From Pseudomonas benzenivorans (GTDB lineage: Bacteria; Pseudomonadota; Gammaproteobacteria; Pseudomonadales; Pseudomonadaceae), in the NCBI RefSeq assembly GCF_024397895.1, contig NZ_CP073346.1, positions 4,402,001 through 4,466,000 of the forward strand: a stretch of 64,000 bases of DNA, read 5' to 3'. Each line of letters starts with the position of its first letter. Positions within the stretch are counted from its first letter, which is position 1. Made by a program: the position numbers and the translations under genes. The notes beneath the pieces are model-generated. The model made no database searches. It saw only the letters and a list, made by a program, of their open reading frames with translations, and was not told the DNA's origin. Positions 54,871-64,000 of this stretch are shown here, piece after piece.

Positions 54871-55853
54871 TGAAACTCGCATCTTTGAAGCAAGGCCGCG
54901 ACGGCGTGCTGGTCGTGGTCTCCCGCGACCTGTCCCGCGCGGTGAAAGTCCCGCAGATCGCCGCCACCCTGCAGTTGGCCCTGGACGACTGGGCGAGCAA
55001 GCGCCCGCAGCTGGAGGCCATCTACCAGCGCCTCAACGACGGCCTGTGCGCCGAGGCCTTCGCCTTCGACCAGGGCGCCTGCCACAGCCCGCTGCCGCGG
55101 GCCTTTCACTGGGCCGACGGCAGCGCCTACGTCAACCACGTCGAGCTGGTGCGCAAGGCCCGCGGCGCCGAAATTCCGGAAAGCTTCTGGCACGACCCGC
55201 TGATGTACCAGGGCGGCGCCGACGCCTTCATCCCGCCGCATAGCCCGATCCAGCTGGCCGACGAGGCCTGGGGCATCGACCTGGAGGCCGAGCTGGCGGT
55301 GATCACCGACGACGTGCCGATGGGCGCCACGCCCGCCGAGGCCGCCGGGCACATCCAGCTGCTGATGCTGGTCAACGACGTGTCGCTGCGCAATCTGATC
55401 CCCGGCGAGCTGGCCAAGGGCTTCGGCTTCTACCAGAGCAAGCCCTCCTCGAGCTTCTCGCCGGTGGCGGTGACCCCGGACGAGCTGGGCGACAGCTGGA
55501 AGGACGGCAAGGTCCACCGGCCGCTGGTGTCGCACATCAATGGCGCGCTGTTCGGCCAGCCGGACGCCGGCACCGACATGACCTTCAACTTCCCGACCCT
55601 GGTGGCCCATGCGGCCAAGACCCGGCCCCTGGGCAGCGGCACCGTCATCGGCTCGGGCACGGTGTCCAACTATGACCGCAGCGCCGGTTCTTCCTGTCTG
55701 GCCGAGAAGCGCATGCTGGAGATCATCGAACAGGGTGAGGCCAGGACGCCGTTCCTGAAGTTCGGCGACCGGGTACGCATCGAGATGTTCGATGCCCAGG
55801 GCCAGAGCATCTTCGGCGCCATCGATCAGCAGGTCGAGCGCTATGCGCCGTGA
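54870..55853 (+). CDS. Fumarylacetoacetase-family hydrolase
   Basis: 327 residues of the FAH superfamily: EAWGIDLEAELAVITDDVP (metal-binding Glu), LLMLVNDVSLRNLIPGE, FYQSKPSSSFSPVAVTPDELG, HINGALFGQP and GSGTVIGSGTVSNYDRSAG. It should cleave fumarylacetoacetate to fumarate and acetoacetate, the last step of the pathway. The ATG overlaps the preceding TGA; it is followed, overlapping, by maiA. This is the bacterial FAH_2-type group and not the eukaryote-like 430-residue form. Confidence 0.9.
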   Translation: MKLASLKQGRDGVLVVVSRDLSRAVKVPQIAATLQLALDDWASKRPQLEAIYQRLNDGLCAEAFAFDQGACHSPLPRAFHWADGSAYVNHVELVRKARGAEIPESFWHDPLMYQGGADAFIPPHSPIQLADEAWGIDLEAELAVITDDVPMGATPAEAAGHIQLLMLVNDVSLRNLIPGELAKGFGFYQSKPSSSFSPVAVTPDELGDSWKDGKVHRPLVSHINGALFGQPDAGTDMTFNFPTLVAHAAKTRPLGSGTVIGSGTVSNYDRSAGSSCLAEKRMLEIIEQGEARTPFLKFGDRVRIEMFDAQGQSIFGAIDQQVERYAP

Positions 55854-55876
55854 GCCCATCGGGCGGAGATTCCCCC

Positions 55877-56518
55877 ATGCTGACGCTCTATAGCTACTGG
55901 CGCTCCAGCGCCGCCTACCGGGTGCGCATCGCCCTCAACCTCAAGGGGCTGGCCTACAAGCAGGTGCCGGTGCATCTGGTCAAGGACGGCGGCCAGCAGC
56001 ACGCCCCCGAGTACCAGGCGCTCAACCCCCAGGAACTGGTGCCGCTGCTGGTCGATGGCGACTGCAAGATTGCCCAGTCCCTGGCCATTCTCGAGTACCT
56101 GGAGGAGGCCTATCCGGTGCCGGCGTTGCTACCCCCCGATCCGGCGGTGCGCGCCCAGGTGCGGGCGTTGGCGCTGCACATCGCCTGCGAGGTGCACCCG
56201 CTGAACAACCTGCGGGTGCTGCAGTACCTGTCCGCCGAGCTGGGGGCCAGCGACGAGGCGAAGAACGCCTGGTACCGACATTGGGTAGGTACCGGGCTGG
56301 CGGCGGTGGAGCAGGGATTGGCGCGCTTCGACGGGCGCTTGTCCCTCGGCCAGCGTCCCGGCTACCTGGAGGCCTGTCTGATTCCCCAGGTGTACAACGC
56401 CCGGCGCTTCAACTGTGACCTCGAGGCGTACCCGCGCCTCCTCGCCATGGTCGCCCGCTGCGAGTCCCTGGACGCCTTCAAGCGGGCCGCGCCCGAAGCC
56501 CAGCCCGACGCTCAGTAA
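55877..56518 (+). CDS. maiA: Maleylacetoacetate isomerase (zeta-class GST)
   Basis: 213 residues. The zeta GST active site SYWRSSAAYRVRIALNLKG is at the N-terminus, then PQELVPLLVDGD, IAQSLAILEYLEEAYP and HPLNNLRVLQYL. It isomerises maleylacetoacetate to fumarylacetoacetate with glutathione. The ATG at 55877 with GGCGGAGA upstream is preferred over the GTG at 55850 that overlaps the FAH stop. No gene is seen in 56519-56764. Confidence 0.94.
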   Translation: MLTLYSYWRSSAAYRVRIALNLKGLAYKQVPVHLVKDGGQQHAPEYQALNPQELVPLLVDGDCKIAQSLAILEYLEEAYPVPALLPPDPAVRAQVRALALHIACEVHPLNNLRVLQYLSAELGASDEAKNAWYRHWVGTGLAAVEQGLARFDGRLSLGQRPGYLEACLIPQVYNARRFNCDLEAYPRLLAMVARCESLDAFKRAAPEAQPDAQ

Positions 56519-56764
56519 GAAACGACGTTCGGCGCAGCCAGCTGGCTGCGCCGGATGTCGGCCTCCCGCCACGCCGCGCTCCCCTTGCGCCTGCTATCGC
56601 CAGCCTTGAGCGGCTCTGCGGCGCCTGGCGACGCATTTCGCCTTTGTCATTGCCGATTGCCCTCGGCAGAATGCGCGCTGCACTTGAGAAACCCCGGCGC
56701 CGGCCGATCAGGGGAACAGCGAATGGCGTCGGACGCCATGCAGTCGTATGGAGATAACAAGAAT

Positions 56765-58714
56765 ATGCGTGGGCTCACTGGATTTTTTGCCGACCTTGCC
56801 GTGGGCAAGAAGCTGCTGACCGGCTTTGGCGTCGTGCTGTTGCTGACCCTGGTGGTCGCGTTCAGCGGTTTCTATGCCGTGGATGCGGTGCTTTCGCGCA
56901 ATGCCTACATGAGCCAGATCGGCGAGATCAACCGCCTGGTGCTGCAGGCCCAACGCTATGAAAAGGAGTACCTGCTCAAGTCCGAGGCGCTCTCGGCGAA
57001 CCTGGTGCGCGAGCTGCTCGCCGAAACCGACCGCCGTTTGGACGCTCTGATCGGCGAGCAGGCGCAGGACAGTCAACGCCTGCGGCAGATGCAGCAGGCG
57101 GCTGGCGATTACCTGCAGCGCTTCGAGTCCTCGGTCAAGCTGCAGCAGAGTGCCGGCCAGGCCCTGGCGGTGATGGAGGAGGCCGGGTTGCAGGCGCGCG
57201 AGCAGTTCGAGCGCATCGAACTGGTGCTGTATGACGAGGTGCGCGAGATTCGCCTGCGCAACGAAGACCTGCGCGGCAGCGATCCGCTGACCCTGGCGGA
57301 GACTGCCTCCGGCCTGTTCAAGCGGATGCTCGACCTGCGTGGCCACGAGAGCCAGTTCATCATCGCCGGCTCGGCCCAGGCCGCCACGGACTGGGAGGCG
57401 GTAGCCGATGAGATGCGGGTGATGGCGCGCAACCTGAGCATCTGGCTCAACCCCGAGCAGAAGCGCTCGATCAAGACGGCTGTGGCGGCGTTGCAGACCT
57501 ATCAGGACGCCTTCGCCGCCTATCGCCAGACCGTTGCCGAGGGTGAAACCAATGCCCGGCAAATGGCCGAAAGCGCGGGCGAGGTGCTGGCCATGGCCGA
57601 GCAGGCCAGTGGCGCCCAGGTTACCGCCATGCAGGCCGAGAGCCTGCAGATGGAGCTGTTGCTGGCGGCGGCCAGCCTGGCGGCGATCATTATCGGTGTC
57701 GGCGCCTCACTGCTGATTCGCCGCCTGATAGTCGCGCCCCTGCTGCAGACCGTGAGTGCGGCGCAGCGCGTGGCCAGCGGTGATCTCACCCAGGACATTC
57801 GGCTCGATCGCCAGGACGAGCTCGGCCAGCTGCAGGCGGCGATGCAGAGCATGACCGGGAGCCTGCGCGGCCTGATCGGGCGCATCGGCGCGGGCGTCGG
57901 CCAGATCGCCGCGGCCGCCGAGCAGTTGTCGGCCATCACCGCGCAGACCAGCGCCGGGGTGCAGACCCAGAAGCAGGAGACCGAACAGACCGCCACCGCC
58001 ATGCATGAGATGGCGGCCACCGTGCAGGAGGTGGCGCAGAACGCCGAGCAGGCCTCCCTGGCGGCGCGCAAGGCCGACCAGGAGTCCCAGCAGGGCAATC
58101 GGGTGGTGCAGCAGGCGGTCGGTCAGATCGGCGAGCTGGCCGGTCAAGTGGAGCAGTCGGCCGAGGCGATCACCGCGCTGAATCAGGAAAGCGCGCGTAT
58201 CGGCGGGGTGCTGGAGGTGATCCGCAATGTTGCCGAGCAGACCAACCTGCTGGCGCTCAACGCGGCCATCGAGGCGGCACGGGCCGGCGAGCAGGGCCGG
58301 GGTTTCGCCGTGGTCGCCGACGAGGTACGTGCCCTGGCGCAGCGCGCGCACAAATCCACCGAGGAGATCGAGGCGCTGATCGCCGGCTTGCAGCGCATGG
58401 CCCTGGGTGCCGTGCAGCAGATGGAAAGCAGCCGCAGCCTGACCCAGCGCACCGTCACCCTGGCCGGCGAAGCCGGCGATGCCCTGGGCCGTATCACCCA
58501 GGCGGTGAGCACCATCGAGCAGATGAACCAGCAGATCGCCGCCGCCGCCGAGGAGCAGAGCGCGGTGGCCGAAACCATCAGTGAAAGCATCACCCGGGTC
58601 CGCGATATCGGTGAGCAGAGCGCCAGCGCCAGCCAGCAGACGGCGGCCTCCAGCGCAGAGCTGGCCCGCCTGGGTGTCGAGTTGCAGGGGCTGGTCGGCC
58701 AGTTTCGTACCTAG
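56765..58714 (+). CDS. Methyl-accepting chemotaxis protein, HBM-type sensor
   Basis: 649 residues from ATG 56765; ATG 56723, with GGGGA upstream, would add 14 residues. One membrane segment ([19 protein letters not shown]), a long all-helical periplasmic domain of about 240 residues as in HBM (McpS-like) receptors, a second segment ([17 protein letters not shown]), HAMP, and the signalling hairpin [20 protein letters not shown]. No CheR-binding pentapeptide at the end (GLVGQFRT). HBM receptors sense organic acids or polyamines; its place after tyrosine catabolism might hint at an aromatic or dicarboxylate ligand (inference). Confidence 0.9.
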   Translation: MRGLTGFFADLAVGKKLLTGFGVVLLLTLVVAFSGFYAVDAVLSRNAYMSQIGEINRLVLQAQRYEKEYLLKSEALSANLVRELLAETDRRLDALIGEQAQDSQRLRQMQQAAGDYLQRFESSVKLQQSAGQALAVMEEAGLQAREQFERIELVLYDEVREIRLRNEDLRGSDPLTLAETASGLFKRMLDLRGHESQFIIAGSAQAATDWEAVADEMRVMARNLSIWLNPEQKRSIKTAVAALQTYQDAFAAYRQTVAEGETNARQMAESAGEVLAMAEQASGAQVTAMQAESLQMELLLAAASLAAIIIGVGASLLIRRLIVAPLLQTVSAAQRVASGDLTQDIRLDRQDELGQLQAAMQSMTGSLRGLIGRIGAGVGQIAAAAEQLSAITAQTSAGVQTQKQETEQTATAMHEMAATVQEVAQNAEQASLAARKADQESQQGNRVVQQAVGQIGELAGQVEQSAEAITALNQESARIGGVLEVIRNVAEQTNLLALNAAIEAARAGEQGRGFAVVADEVRALAQRAHKSTEEIEALIAGLQRMALGAVQQMESSRSLTQRTVTLAGEAGDALGRITQAVSTIEQMNQQIAAAAEEQSAVAETISESITRVRDIGEQSASASQQTAASSAELARLGVELQGLVGQFRT

Positions 58715-58743
58715 TACGGCTCGCTCATGGGCTGGTGCGGCCG

Positions 58744-59814
58744 CTATTCAGGCTCGGCGCTGCGCCTGGCCAGCAGCGGCTTGCCCAGCTCGCTGGCCCA
58801 GGCCAGCAGCGGCACCTCGGTCTCGGGGTGCCAGATGCGCTGCCACAGCAGGATCAGGCGGCCCAGGTCGCCGCGTTCGATCGGCCAGCGCTCGATCTGC
58901 GCCGGCACTCGCCATTGGCCATCTTGCCAGCCGGCGAAATCGAAGCGGAACGGATGGAAGCCGGTCATGCCCAGGCGCAGGTCCGTGACCACCAGGCGCT
59001 CGCCGATCTGGTCATAGCGCAGCACGCCGTCGGTGAACCAGGCCAGACGCCGGTGCGCCGGTGAGTCCTCCAGGGCGGCGGCCAGCGCCGTGCCGCGGGG
59101 AATGCGCTCGAGCTGCGGCGGTGCGCGGTCTAACCAGCCCACCAGGGCCTCGTGGTAGGCGTCGCCGTCCAGCACTATCACCCGCCACAGCAGGCTGTTG
59201 AGCGGCGTCGGGGTGCTGAACAATGCCTCGGCCTGGATGCCCTGGGCGGCCAGCTGCGCCTCCACCCGCTGCTCGGCCATGCTCTTGCCGACCAGGGTCG
59301 AGCCCAGGTAGAGGCTCGACAGGGCCAGGGCGAGCAACGGCCATTTATTGCTGCGCTCACGCAGGCCGAACAGCAGCCCGCCCAGCACCGCGCCGAGCAG
59401 CGGCAGGGTATACAGCGGATCGATGATGAAGATGCTCGACCAGGCCGTGGGCGTCGGCGTCAACGGCCAGAGAATCTGGGTGCCGTAGCTGGTGAAGCAG
59501 TCGAGTATCGGGTGAGTGAGCAGCACCAGGGCCAGGGTGGCCAGCAGGCGCTTGGCCGAATAGCCGGGGTGCGGGTGCAGACGACGCACCAGCCAGGTCA
59601 GCAGCAGGGCCAGGGGGCCCAGGAAGAACAGCGAGTGAGTGAAGCCGCGGTGGTAGGTCATGTTCGCCACGGCGTCGCCGTAGTCGATGATCACGTCCAG
59701 ATCGGGCAGGGTGCCGAGCAGGGCGCCGTAGGCCAGCGCCTTGCGCCCTTGCCAGCGGCCGAGCATGGCGCCCTGGAGAGTGGCGCCCAGCATCGCCTGG
59801 GTAATCGAATCCAT
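58744..59814 (-). CDS. YdjM-like membrane metal-dependent hydrolase
   Basis: 356 residues. The N-terminal half has several membrane segments and the YdjM family pattern DSITQAMLGATLQGAMLG, LGTLPDLDVIIDYGD, YHRGFTHSLFFL and LTHPILDCFTSYGTQ, with conserved His and Asp that could bind a metal. The C-terminal half is a soluble domain. The biological role is unknown. It lies about 100 bases after the MocR-type gene on the same strand. Confidence 0.82.
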   Translation of the reverse strand: MDSITQAMLGATLQGAMLGRWQGRKALAYGALLGTLPDLDVIIDYGDAVANMTYHRGFTHSLFFLGPLALLLTWLVRRLHPHPGYSAKRLLATLALVLLTHPILDCFTSYGTQILWPLTPTPTAWSSIFIIDPLYTLPLLGAVLGGLLFGLRERSNKWPLLALALSSLYLGSTLVGKSMAEQRVEAQLAAQGIQAEALFSTPTPLNSLLWRVIVLDGDAYHEALVGWLDRAPPQLERIPRGTALAAALEDSPAHRRLAWFTDGVLRYDQIGERLVVTDLRLGMTGFHPFRFDFAGWQDGQWRVPAQIERWPIERGDLGRLILLWQRIWHPETEVPLLAWASELGKPLLARRSAEPE

Positions 59815-59910
59815 GACAGGGCCTCAACAACGGGTAGAGGCCTACGTTAACCGAGGCGCCGGCGCGGCGCGGCGGAAAAGTTCAAGCAAAGGTTACGAGG
59901 CGAGCGCCGC

Positions 59911-61320
59911 TCAGAACGCCGCGAGCAGGCGCCCGAGGGCGGCCATGGCCTGTTCGCTGCGGGCGTCCCAGGGATGGCCATGGTTGAGCCGGGCGCAGTT
60001 GCCGAAGCGCCGGGTGGCGGAGAAGATCGGGCCGGGGGCGAGGCTGATGCCCTGGGCGAGGGCCAGCTGGAACAGCTGCAGCGAGTCGACCTGGGCGGGA
60101 AACTCGAACCAGAGGAAATAGCCGCCGGCTGGCCGGGTCACCCGCGTGCCCGGCGGAAAGTGCCGGGCGGCGGAGGCCAGCATGGCCCCCTGCTGGGCCT
60201 CCAGGGCGTGGCGCAGCTTGCGCAGGTGGCGGTCGAAGCCGCCGTGCTGCAGGTAGTCGGCCAGGGCGGCCTGGGCCGGCACCGACGGCGAGATGGTGGT
60301 CATCAGGCGCAGGCGGCTGATCTGCTCGGCGTAGCGCCCGCCGGCCACCCAGCCGACCCGGTAGCCGGGGGCCAGGCATTTGGAAAACGAGCCGCAGTGC
60401 ATCACCAGACCGTCGCGGTCGAAACTCTTCACCGGCCTCGGCGGCTGGGCGCCGAAGTAAAGCTCGGCGTAGACATCGTCTTCGATCAGCGGCACCTGGT
60501 GCTGGTGCAGCAGGTCGTACAGCGCCGCCTTCTTGTCCTCGCTCATGCTCGCGCCCAGGGGGTTCTGCAGGCTGCTCATGAACCAGCAGGCCTTGATCGG
60601 CAGCCGCGCCAGGCCGCTGGCGAGGCGGTCCAGGTCGATGCCGTCGCGCGGGTGCACGGGAATCTCCACCGCTTTGAGCTTGAGGCGCTCGAGCACCTGC
60701 AATGTCGCGTAGAAGGCCGGCGCCTCGATGGCCACCAGGTCGCCCGGGGCGGTGACGCACTGCAGGCACAGGTTGAGCGCCTCCATGGCGCCGTTGCTGA
60801 TCACCAGTTCGTCGAGCGGCAGGCGCACGCCGCTGGCCATGTAGCGCCGGGCGATCTGTCGGCGCAGGTTGGGATTGCCCTCGGTCATGTCGGCGATCAC
60901 TGCCTGGGGAGCCAGGGCGCGCAGGCTCTGCGCCATGGAGCGGGCCAGGCGCGCCAGGGGGAACAGCGTCGGGCTGGGAAAGGCCGAGCCGAAGGGCACG
61001 GTGTCCGGGTCCTTGAGTGAGCCGAGCACGGAGAACACCAGTTCGCTGACATCGACCTCGGCGGTTTCCGCCTGACGGGTATCGATGTCCGGTTCAGGCA
61101 GCGGGCGCTGGGCGTGCTCGCGGACGAAATAGCCGGAGCGCGGCCGGGCCTGGATCAGCCCGCGGTCCTCCAGCAGGTAGTAGGCCTGGAACACCGTGGA
61201 CGGGCTGACCCCATGGCTGCGGCTGGCCTGGCGCACGGAGGGCACCCGCTCGCCGGGCGCCAGCACGCCGCTGCGAATCAGCGCGGCAATCTGGTCGGCC
61301 AATTTCTCGTAGCGTTTCAT
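59911..61320 (-). CDS. MocR-type regulator (GntR HTH fused to aminotransferase)
   Basis: 469 residues from ATG 61320 (61329 is an alternative). GntR winged helix in the first 75 residues (IRSGVLAPGERVPSVRQASR, VSPSTVFQAYYLLEDRG), then a fold-type I aminotransferase domain with EGNPNLRRQIARRYM, IEDDVYAELYFG and SFSKCLAPGYRVGWVAGG (PLP Lys). MocR proteins use PLP adducts as effectors. Directly downstream of ccoG on the same strand by 60 bases. The target genes are unknown. Confidence 0.9.
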   Translation of the reverse strand: MKRYEKLADQIAALIRSGVLAPGERVPSVRQASRSHGVSPSTVFQAYYLLEDRGLIQARPRSGYFVREHAQRPLPEPDIDTRQAETAEVDVSELVFSVLGSLKDPDTVPFGSAFPSPTLFPLARLARSMAQSLRALAPQAVIADMTEGNPNLRRQIARRYMASGVRLPLDELVISNGAMEALNLCLQCVTAPGDLVAIEAPAFYATLQVLERLKLKAVEIPVHPRDGIDLDRLASGLARLPIKACWFMSSLQNPLGASMSEDKKAALYDLLHQHQVPLIEDDVYAELYFGAQPPRPVKSFDRDGLVMHCGSFSKCLAPGYRVGWVAGGRYAEQISRLRLMTTISPSVPAQAALADYLQHGGFDRHLRKLRHALEAQQGAMLASAARHFPPGTRVTRPAGGYFLWFEFPAQVDSLQLFQLALAQGISLAPGPIFSATRRFGNCARLNHGHPWDARSEQAMAALGRLLAAF

Positions 61321-61380
61321 CGTATCCATAGGGTCTGCAGATCCGCGCACTCTACGGGGAGTCGTCCAGGCATGCGACCT

Positions 61381-62793
61381 TCAGCGCCCGCTTGGTGCCA
61401 GAAAGGTGCTCTGCGTCTGCGCCTGCTCGCTGACATCGGCCAGGTTGTGGATCGCAAAATGCACAGGCATGGCGCTGGCCTCGATCTGTTTGCTCTCCAG
61501 CACCACGCTGACCGGTACATCGAGAATTTCCCCAGGTGCCAGTAGCAACTGCTGCGGCGCGTCCAGGCGCAGGTTGGGGCTGTCGACCAGTGCCAGACCA
61601 TAGCGTTGTGCTTGCTGGGTCTTGTTGATCACCTTGAGCAAGTAGGTGTTCTCGATCTGCCCCAGCTGGTTCTCGCGGTACATGCTGCGATCCTTGGCCG
61701 CGTCGATGGACAGCATCGAGCGTGCACTCAAGGCCCAGGCGAAGGCGGTGAGCATCAACGCGAGGGCAATGCCGTAGCCGATCAGCCGTGGGCGCAGCAG
61801 GTGGGTCTTGCCACCCTGCAGTTCGCGCTCGGAGTGGTAGCCGACCAACCCCCTGGGATAACCCATCTTGTCCATCACCGTGTCGCAGGCGTCGATGCAG
61901 GCGGCGCAACTGATGCAGTCGATCTGCAGGCCATCGCGGATATCAATACCGGTGGGGCAGACCTGCACGCACAGGGTGCAGTCGATGCAGTCACCCAGGC
62001 CCTCGGCCTTGTGGTCGCTGTCCCTCTTGCGCGGGCCACGGCCTTCGCCGCGCTTGGCGTCGTAGGCCACCAGCAAGGTGTCATCATCGAACATCGCACT
62101 CTGGAAGCGCGAGTAGGGGCACATGTGCACGCACACCTTCTCGCGCAGCCAGCCGGCATTGAGGTAGGTGGCGGCCATGAAGAACAGCACCCACACCAGG
62201 GTGGCGCCATCCAGTTGCAGCCGTAGCAGGTCGCTGGCCAGCTCGCGGATCGGTGTGAAGTAACCGATAAACGTCAGCGCCGTGAGCAGGCTGACGGCCA
62301 GCCAGATCGCGTGCTTGGCGCCGCGTCGCGCCAGCTTGCTGAACGACCAGGGCGCGGCATCCAGCCTGATGCGCTGGTTACGCTCGCCCTCGGTGATCTT
62401 CTCCGCCCACATGAACACCCAGGTCCACACGCTCTGCGGGCAGGTGTAGCCGCACCAGACGCGGCCGGCCACCACGGTGATGGTGAACAGGCCGAAGGCG
62501 GCGATGATCAGCAGCGCCGACAGCAGGATGAAGTCCTGCGGCCAGAAGGTTGCGCCGAAGATGTAATAGCGGTGCTCAGCCAGGTTCCACAGCACCGCCT
62601 GGCGCCCGTCCCAGTCGAGCCAGGCCGTGCCGAAGAAGATCAGAAACAGTAATCCTGCGCCGTACAGACGCAGATTGCGGAACCGTCCAGTGAAGCTGCG
62701 GGTGTGGATCGGGCCGCCGGCCTGGGCGGGCGTCAGGCGGATCGGTCGTGGATCGAGGGTCTCGACGATCCGCGCGGGAATGCGTTCGGTCAT
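61381..62793 (-). CDS. ccoG: CcoG, cytochrome cbb3 oxidase accessory ferredoxin
   Basis: 470 residues, RdxA/FixG family. Several membrane segments, GRVWCGYTCPQSVWTWVFMW, CVHMCPYSRFQSAM, two [4Fe-4S] motifs (CIDCTLCVQVCPTGID and CISCAACIDACDTVMDK) and a C-terminal periplasmic Ig-like domain (VPVSVVLESKQIEASAMPV). CcoG helps copper delivery or reduction for cbb3 oxidase assembly. No ccoNOPQ or ccoS gene is near, so it is an unlinked copy. Confidence 0.93.
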   Translation of the reverse strand: MTERIPARIVETLDPRPIRLTPAQAGGPIHTRSFTGRFRNLRLYGAGLLFLIFFGTAWLDWDGRQAVLWNLAEHRYYIFGATFWPQDFILLSALLIIAAFGLFTITVVAGRVWCGYTCPQSVWTWVFMWAEKITEGERNQRIRLDAAPWSFSKLARRGAKHAIWLAVSLLTALTFIGYFTPIRELASDLLRLQLDGATLVWVLFFMAATYLNAGWLREKVCVHMCPYSRFQSAMFDDDTLLVAYDAKRGEGRGPRKRDSDHKAEGLGDCIDCTLCVQVCPTGIDIRDGLQIDCISCAACIDACDTVMDKMGYPRGLVGYHSERELQGGKTHLLRPRLIGYGIALALMLTAFAWALSARSMLSIDAAKDRSMYRENQLGQIENTYLLKVINKTQQAQRYGLALVDSPNLRLDAPQQLLLAPGEILDVPVSVVLESKQIEASAMPVHFAIHNLADVSEQAQTQSTFLAPSGR

Positions 62794-62886
62794 GGGCGGT
62801 GCCCCGTCTGGCAGTGGTCAGGCGGGGCGCATGATCGGCGCAGGGGCGTTTGCGTAACAGACTCAGGTTGTCGAATAAAAAGCGGA

Positions 62887-63801
62887 TCAGATGGCGCCAG
62901 GCGATCCCTGATTGCATGCCGCCAGGGCCTCGGCGAGGAACTCGACGAAGGCCCGCACCTTGCGTGGCACGTGGCGACTGCTGCTGTACAGGGCGTAGAT
63001 GCTGCGTTTGGCAAACTGGTAATCGGGCAGCACCCGCTGCAGCTGTCCGTTGTCCAGCAAGGGTTGCGCGATAAAGGAGGGCAGGGCGCCGATGCCGGTG
63101 CCGGCCAGCAGCAGGTCGCAGAGGATCAGGCTGTTGTCGGCCGAGAAGCGCGCCGGTAGCTGGATGCTGACCTCGCCCTGGGGGCCGAGGAGCTGCCATT
63201 GGCCCGGATGGTCGGCCAGGCGGTAGGCCAGGCAGGCATGCTGGCGCAGGTCTTCCAGCTGCGCGGGCGTGCCCTGTTGCGCGAGGTAGGCGGGCGAGGC
63301 GCAGAGGACCTGCGCGGTTTCGCCCAGGTGGCGGGCGACCAGCGAGGAGTCGACCAGTTCGGCGCGAATGCGCAGCGAGACGTCGAAGCCCTCGGCGACG
63401 ACGTCGAGCAGGCGGTCGTCGAGGGTCAGCTCGATGTTCAGGCGCGGGTAGCGCGCCATGAATCGGGCCAGCAGCGGCGACAGCACCTTGTGACTGAAGG
63501 ACAGCGGCGCGTTGATACGCAGGCTGCCGCTGACCTCTTCCGCGCCTTGGGCGGTGCTGCGTTCCAGGGCTTCCAGCTCATCGAGCAGGCGGCAGCACTC
63601 GGCGTAGTAGCGACGGCCGGCATCGGACAGGCTCATGCGCCGGGTGGTGCGCAGCAGCAGCAGGGCGCCCAGGCGCTCCTCGAGCTGGCGCACCTGCTTG
63701 CTGACCGCCGCCGTCGACTGGCCGAGGTCTGCGGCGGCCTTGCTGAAACTGTCCAGCTCCACGACCCGGCGGAAGGTGCGCATGGCGCCGAGCAGGTTCA
63801 T
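62887..63801 (-). CDS. LysR family transcriptional regulator
   Basis: 304 residues. N-terminal HTH (AMRTFRRVVELDSFSKAAAD, LGQSTAAVSKQVRQLEERLG) and an effector domain (SLRINAPLSFSHKVLSPLLA). It is of the CrgA-like group that often represses adjacent transporters. Divergent from a gene starting at 63928, over about 126 AT-rich bases. The effector is unknown. Confidence 0.9.
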   Translation of the reverse strand: MNLLGAMRTFRRVVELDSFSKAAADLGQSTAAVSKQVRQLEERLGALLLLRTTRRMSLSDAGRRYYAECCRLLDELEALERSTAQGAEEVSGSLRINAPLSFSHKVLSPLLARFMARYPRLNIELTLDDRLLDVVAEGFDVSLRIRAELVDSSLVARHLGETAQVLCASPAYLAQQGTPAQLEDLRQHACLAYRLADHPGQWQLLGPQGEVSIQLPARFSADNSLILCDLLLAGTGIGALPSFIAQPLLDNGQLQRVLPDYQFAKRSIYALYSSSRHVPRKVRAFVEFLAEALAACNQGSPGAI

Positions 63802-63927
63802 ATAATTTCTCCTGGGTTGAATATGTTTTGAAATTTAGCCTGATTATCTAGCTCTTTATAAAAAATACCATGGCGGTACCGCTTTCCGGCGTTGTGTCGG
63901 GAGGCCGATCTTCGCAAGGAGTCCGTC

Positions 63928-64000
63928 ATGTTCCAGTTGATCCGAGCAAACCTGAAACTCGGCCGTCGGCAGGCCGCCGCGCTGCCCCTGGCCTTGGCCC
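63928..64000 (+). CDS. Start of an unidentified gene (cut off by window)
   Basis: An open frame begins with ATG at 63928 behind a good AAGGAG (63916-63921) and runs to the window end: FQLIRANLKLGRRQAAALPL and onward. It is too short to name. It is divergent from the LysR gene, so it is a likely target of that regulator. Confidence 0.55.
   Translation, partial: MFQLIRANLKLGRRQAAALPLALA

Noticed and set aside
56600..56700. Possible sigma-54 promoter before the chemoreceptor gene (TGGCGACGCATTTCGC)
   Set aside because: The spacing between the GG and GC elements is one base too long, so it does not fit the consensus.

Overview
This window reads as a high-GC Pseudomonas chromosome. It probably belongs to a species other than P. 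aeruginosa, because gene neighbourhoods that I recall as separate in PAO1 sit side by side here. Evidence for the genus is the WbpV/WbpL/WbpM-type end of an O-antigen locus, the NAGGN osmoprotectant cluster with a divergent MarR gene, the order fumC - bolA - trhO - DsbA - ABC transporter, and the tyrosine catabolic genes hpd/hmg/fah/mai. No database search was run; names rest on recognised motifs and on family knowledge.

Region 1 (1-20872, all genes on the + strand) is the 3' part of an O-antigen/surface glycan locus. It starts inside pseC and carries a pseudaminic acid (Pse) module: PseC, an SpsF-type cytidylyltransferase fused to an aldo/keto reductase, an SDR, an acyltransferase, PseG, a sugar N-formyltransferase and PseI. 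No PseH acetyltransferase is visible, and a formyltransferase sits between pseG and pseI, so the predicted sugar is a 7-formamido Pse. Then come an FkbM methyltransferase, a KpsS/LipB-like probable glycosyltransferase, a Wzy-like polymerase, a decayed IS200/IS605 element, a GDP-L-fucose set (gmd, fcl, gmm, manC), a GT2 glycosyltransferase, and the conserved wbpV-like/wbpL/wbpM end that makes and loads the first sugar. Base composition is strongly mosaic, with visible junctions inside pseI and inside the wbpV-like gene. Wzx, pseB and wzz are not in the window. Two non-initiating glycosyltransferases plus WbpL fit a three-sugar repeat (FucNAc or QuiNAc, Fuc, Pse), which is an inference.

Region 2 (21015-36873) is core and accessory chromosome: a DUF2784 protein, an SDR, a CynX-type MFS transporter, an unknown protein, a YheU/UPF0270 protein, a 7TMR-DISM hybrid kinase, the NAGGN operon (asnO - ngg - M42 peptidase, minus strand) with a divergent MarR gene, mnmC and a two-domain polyphosphate:AMP phosphotransferase. 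Region 3 (36896-45091) holds a DUF6316-like gene, fumC with an overlapping quinone reductase-like gene, DUF2804, DUF2059, bolA, trhO, a DsbA-family protein and an ABC exporter.

Region 4 (45128-52285) is a signalling block: a coiled-coil membrane protein, a REC-GGDEF-EAL-REC protein, a 1058-residue CHASE hybrid kinase with a second complete kinase core at its C-terminus, and a divergent HTH-REC regulator with repeats in the shared promoter region. Region 5 (52554-56518) is tyrosine degradation (hpd, a short hmgA-type dioxygenase, FAH, maiA). Region 6 (56765-64000) holds an HBM-type chemoreceptor, a YdjM-like membrane protein, a MocR-type regulator, an unlinked ccoG, a LysR regulator and the first codons of one more gene. 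No rRNA, tRNA or CRISPR was seen.
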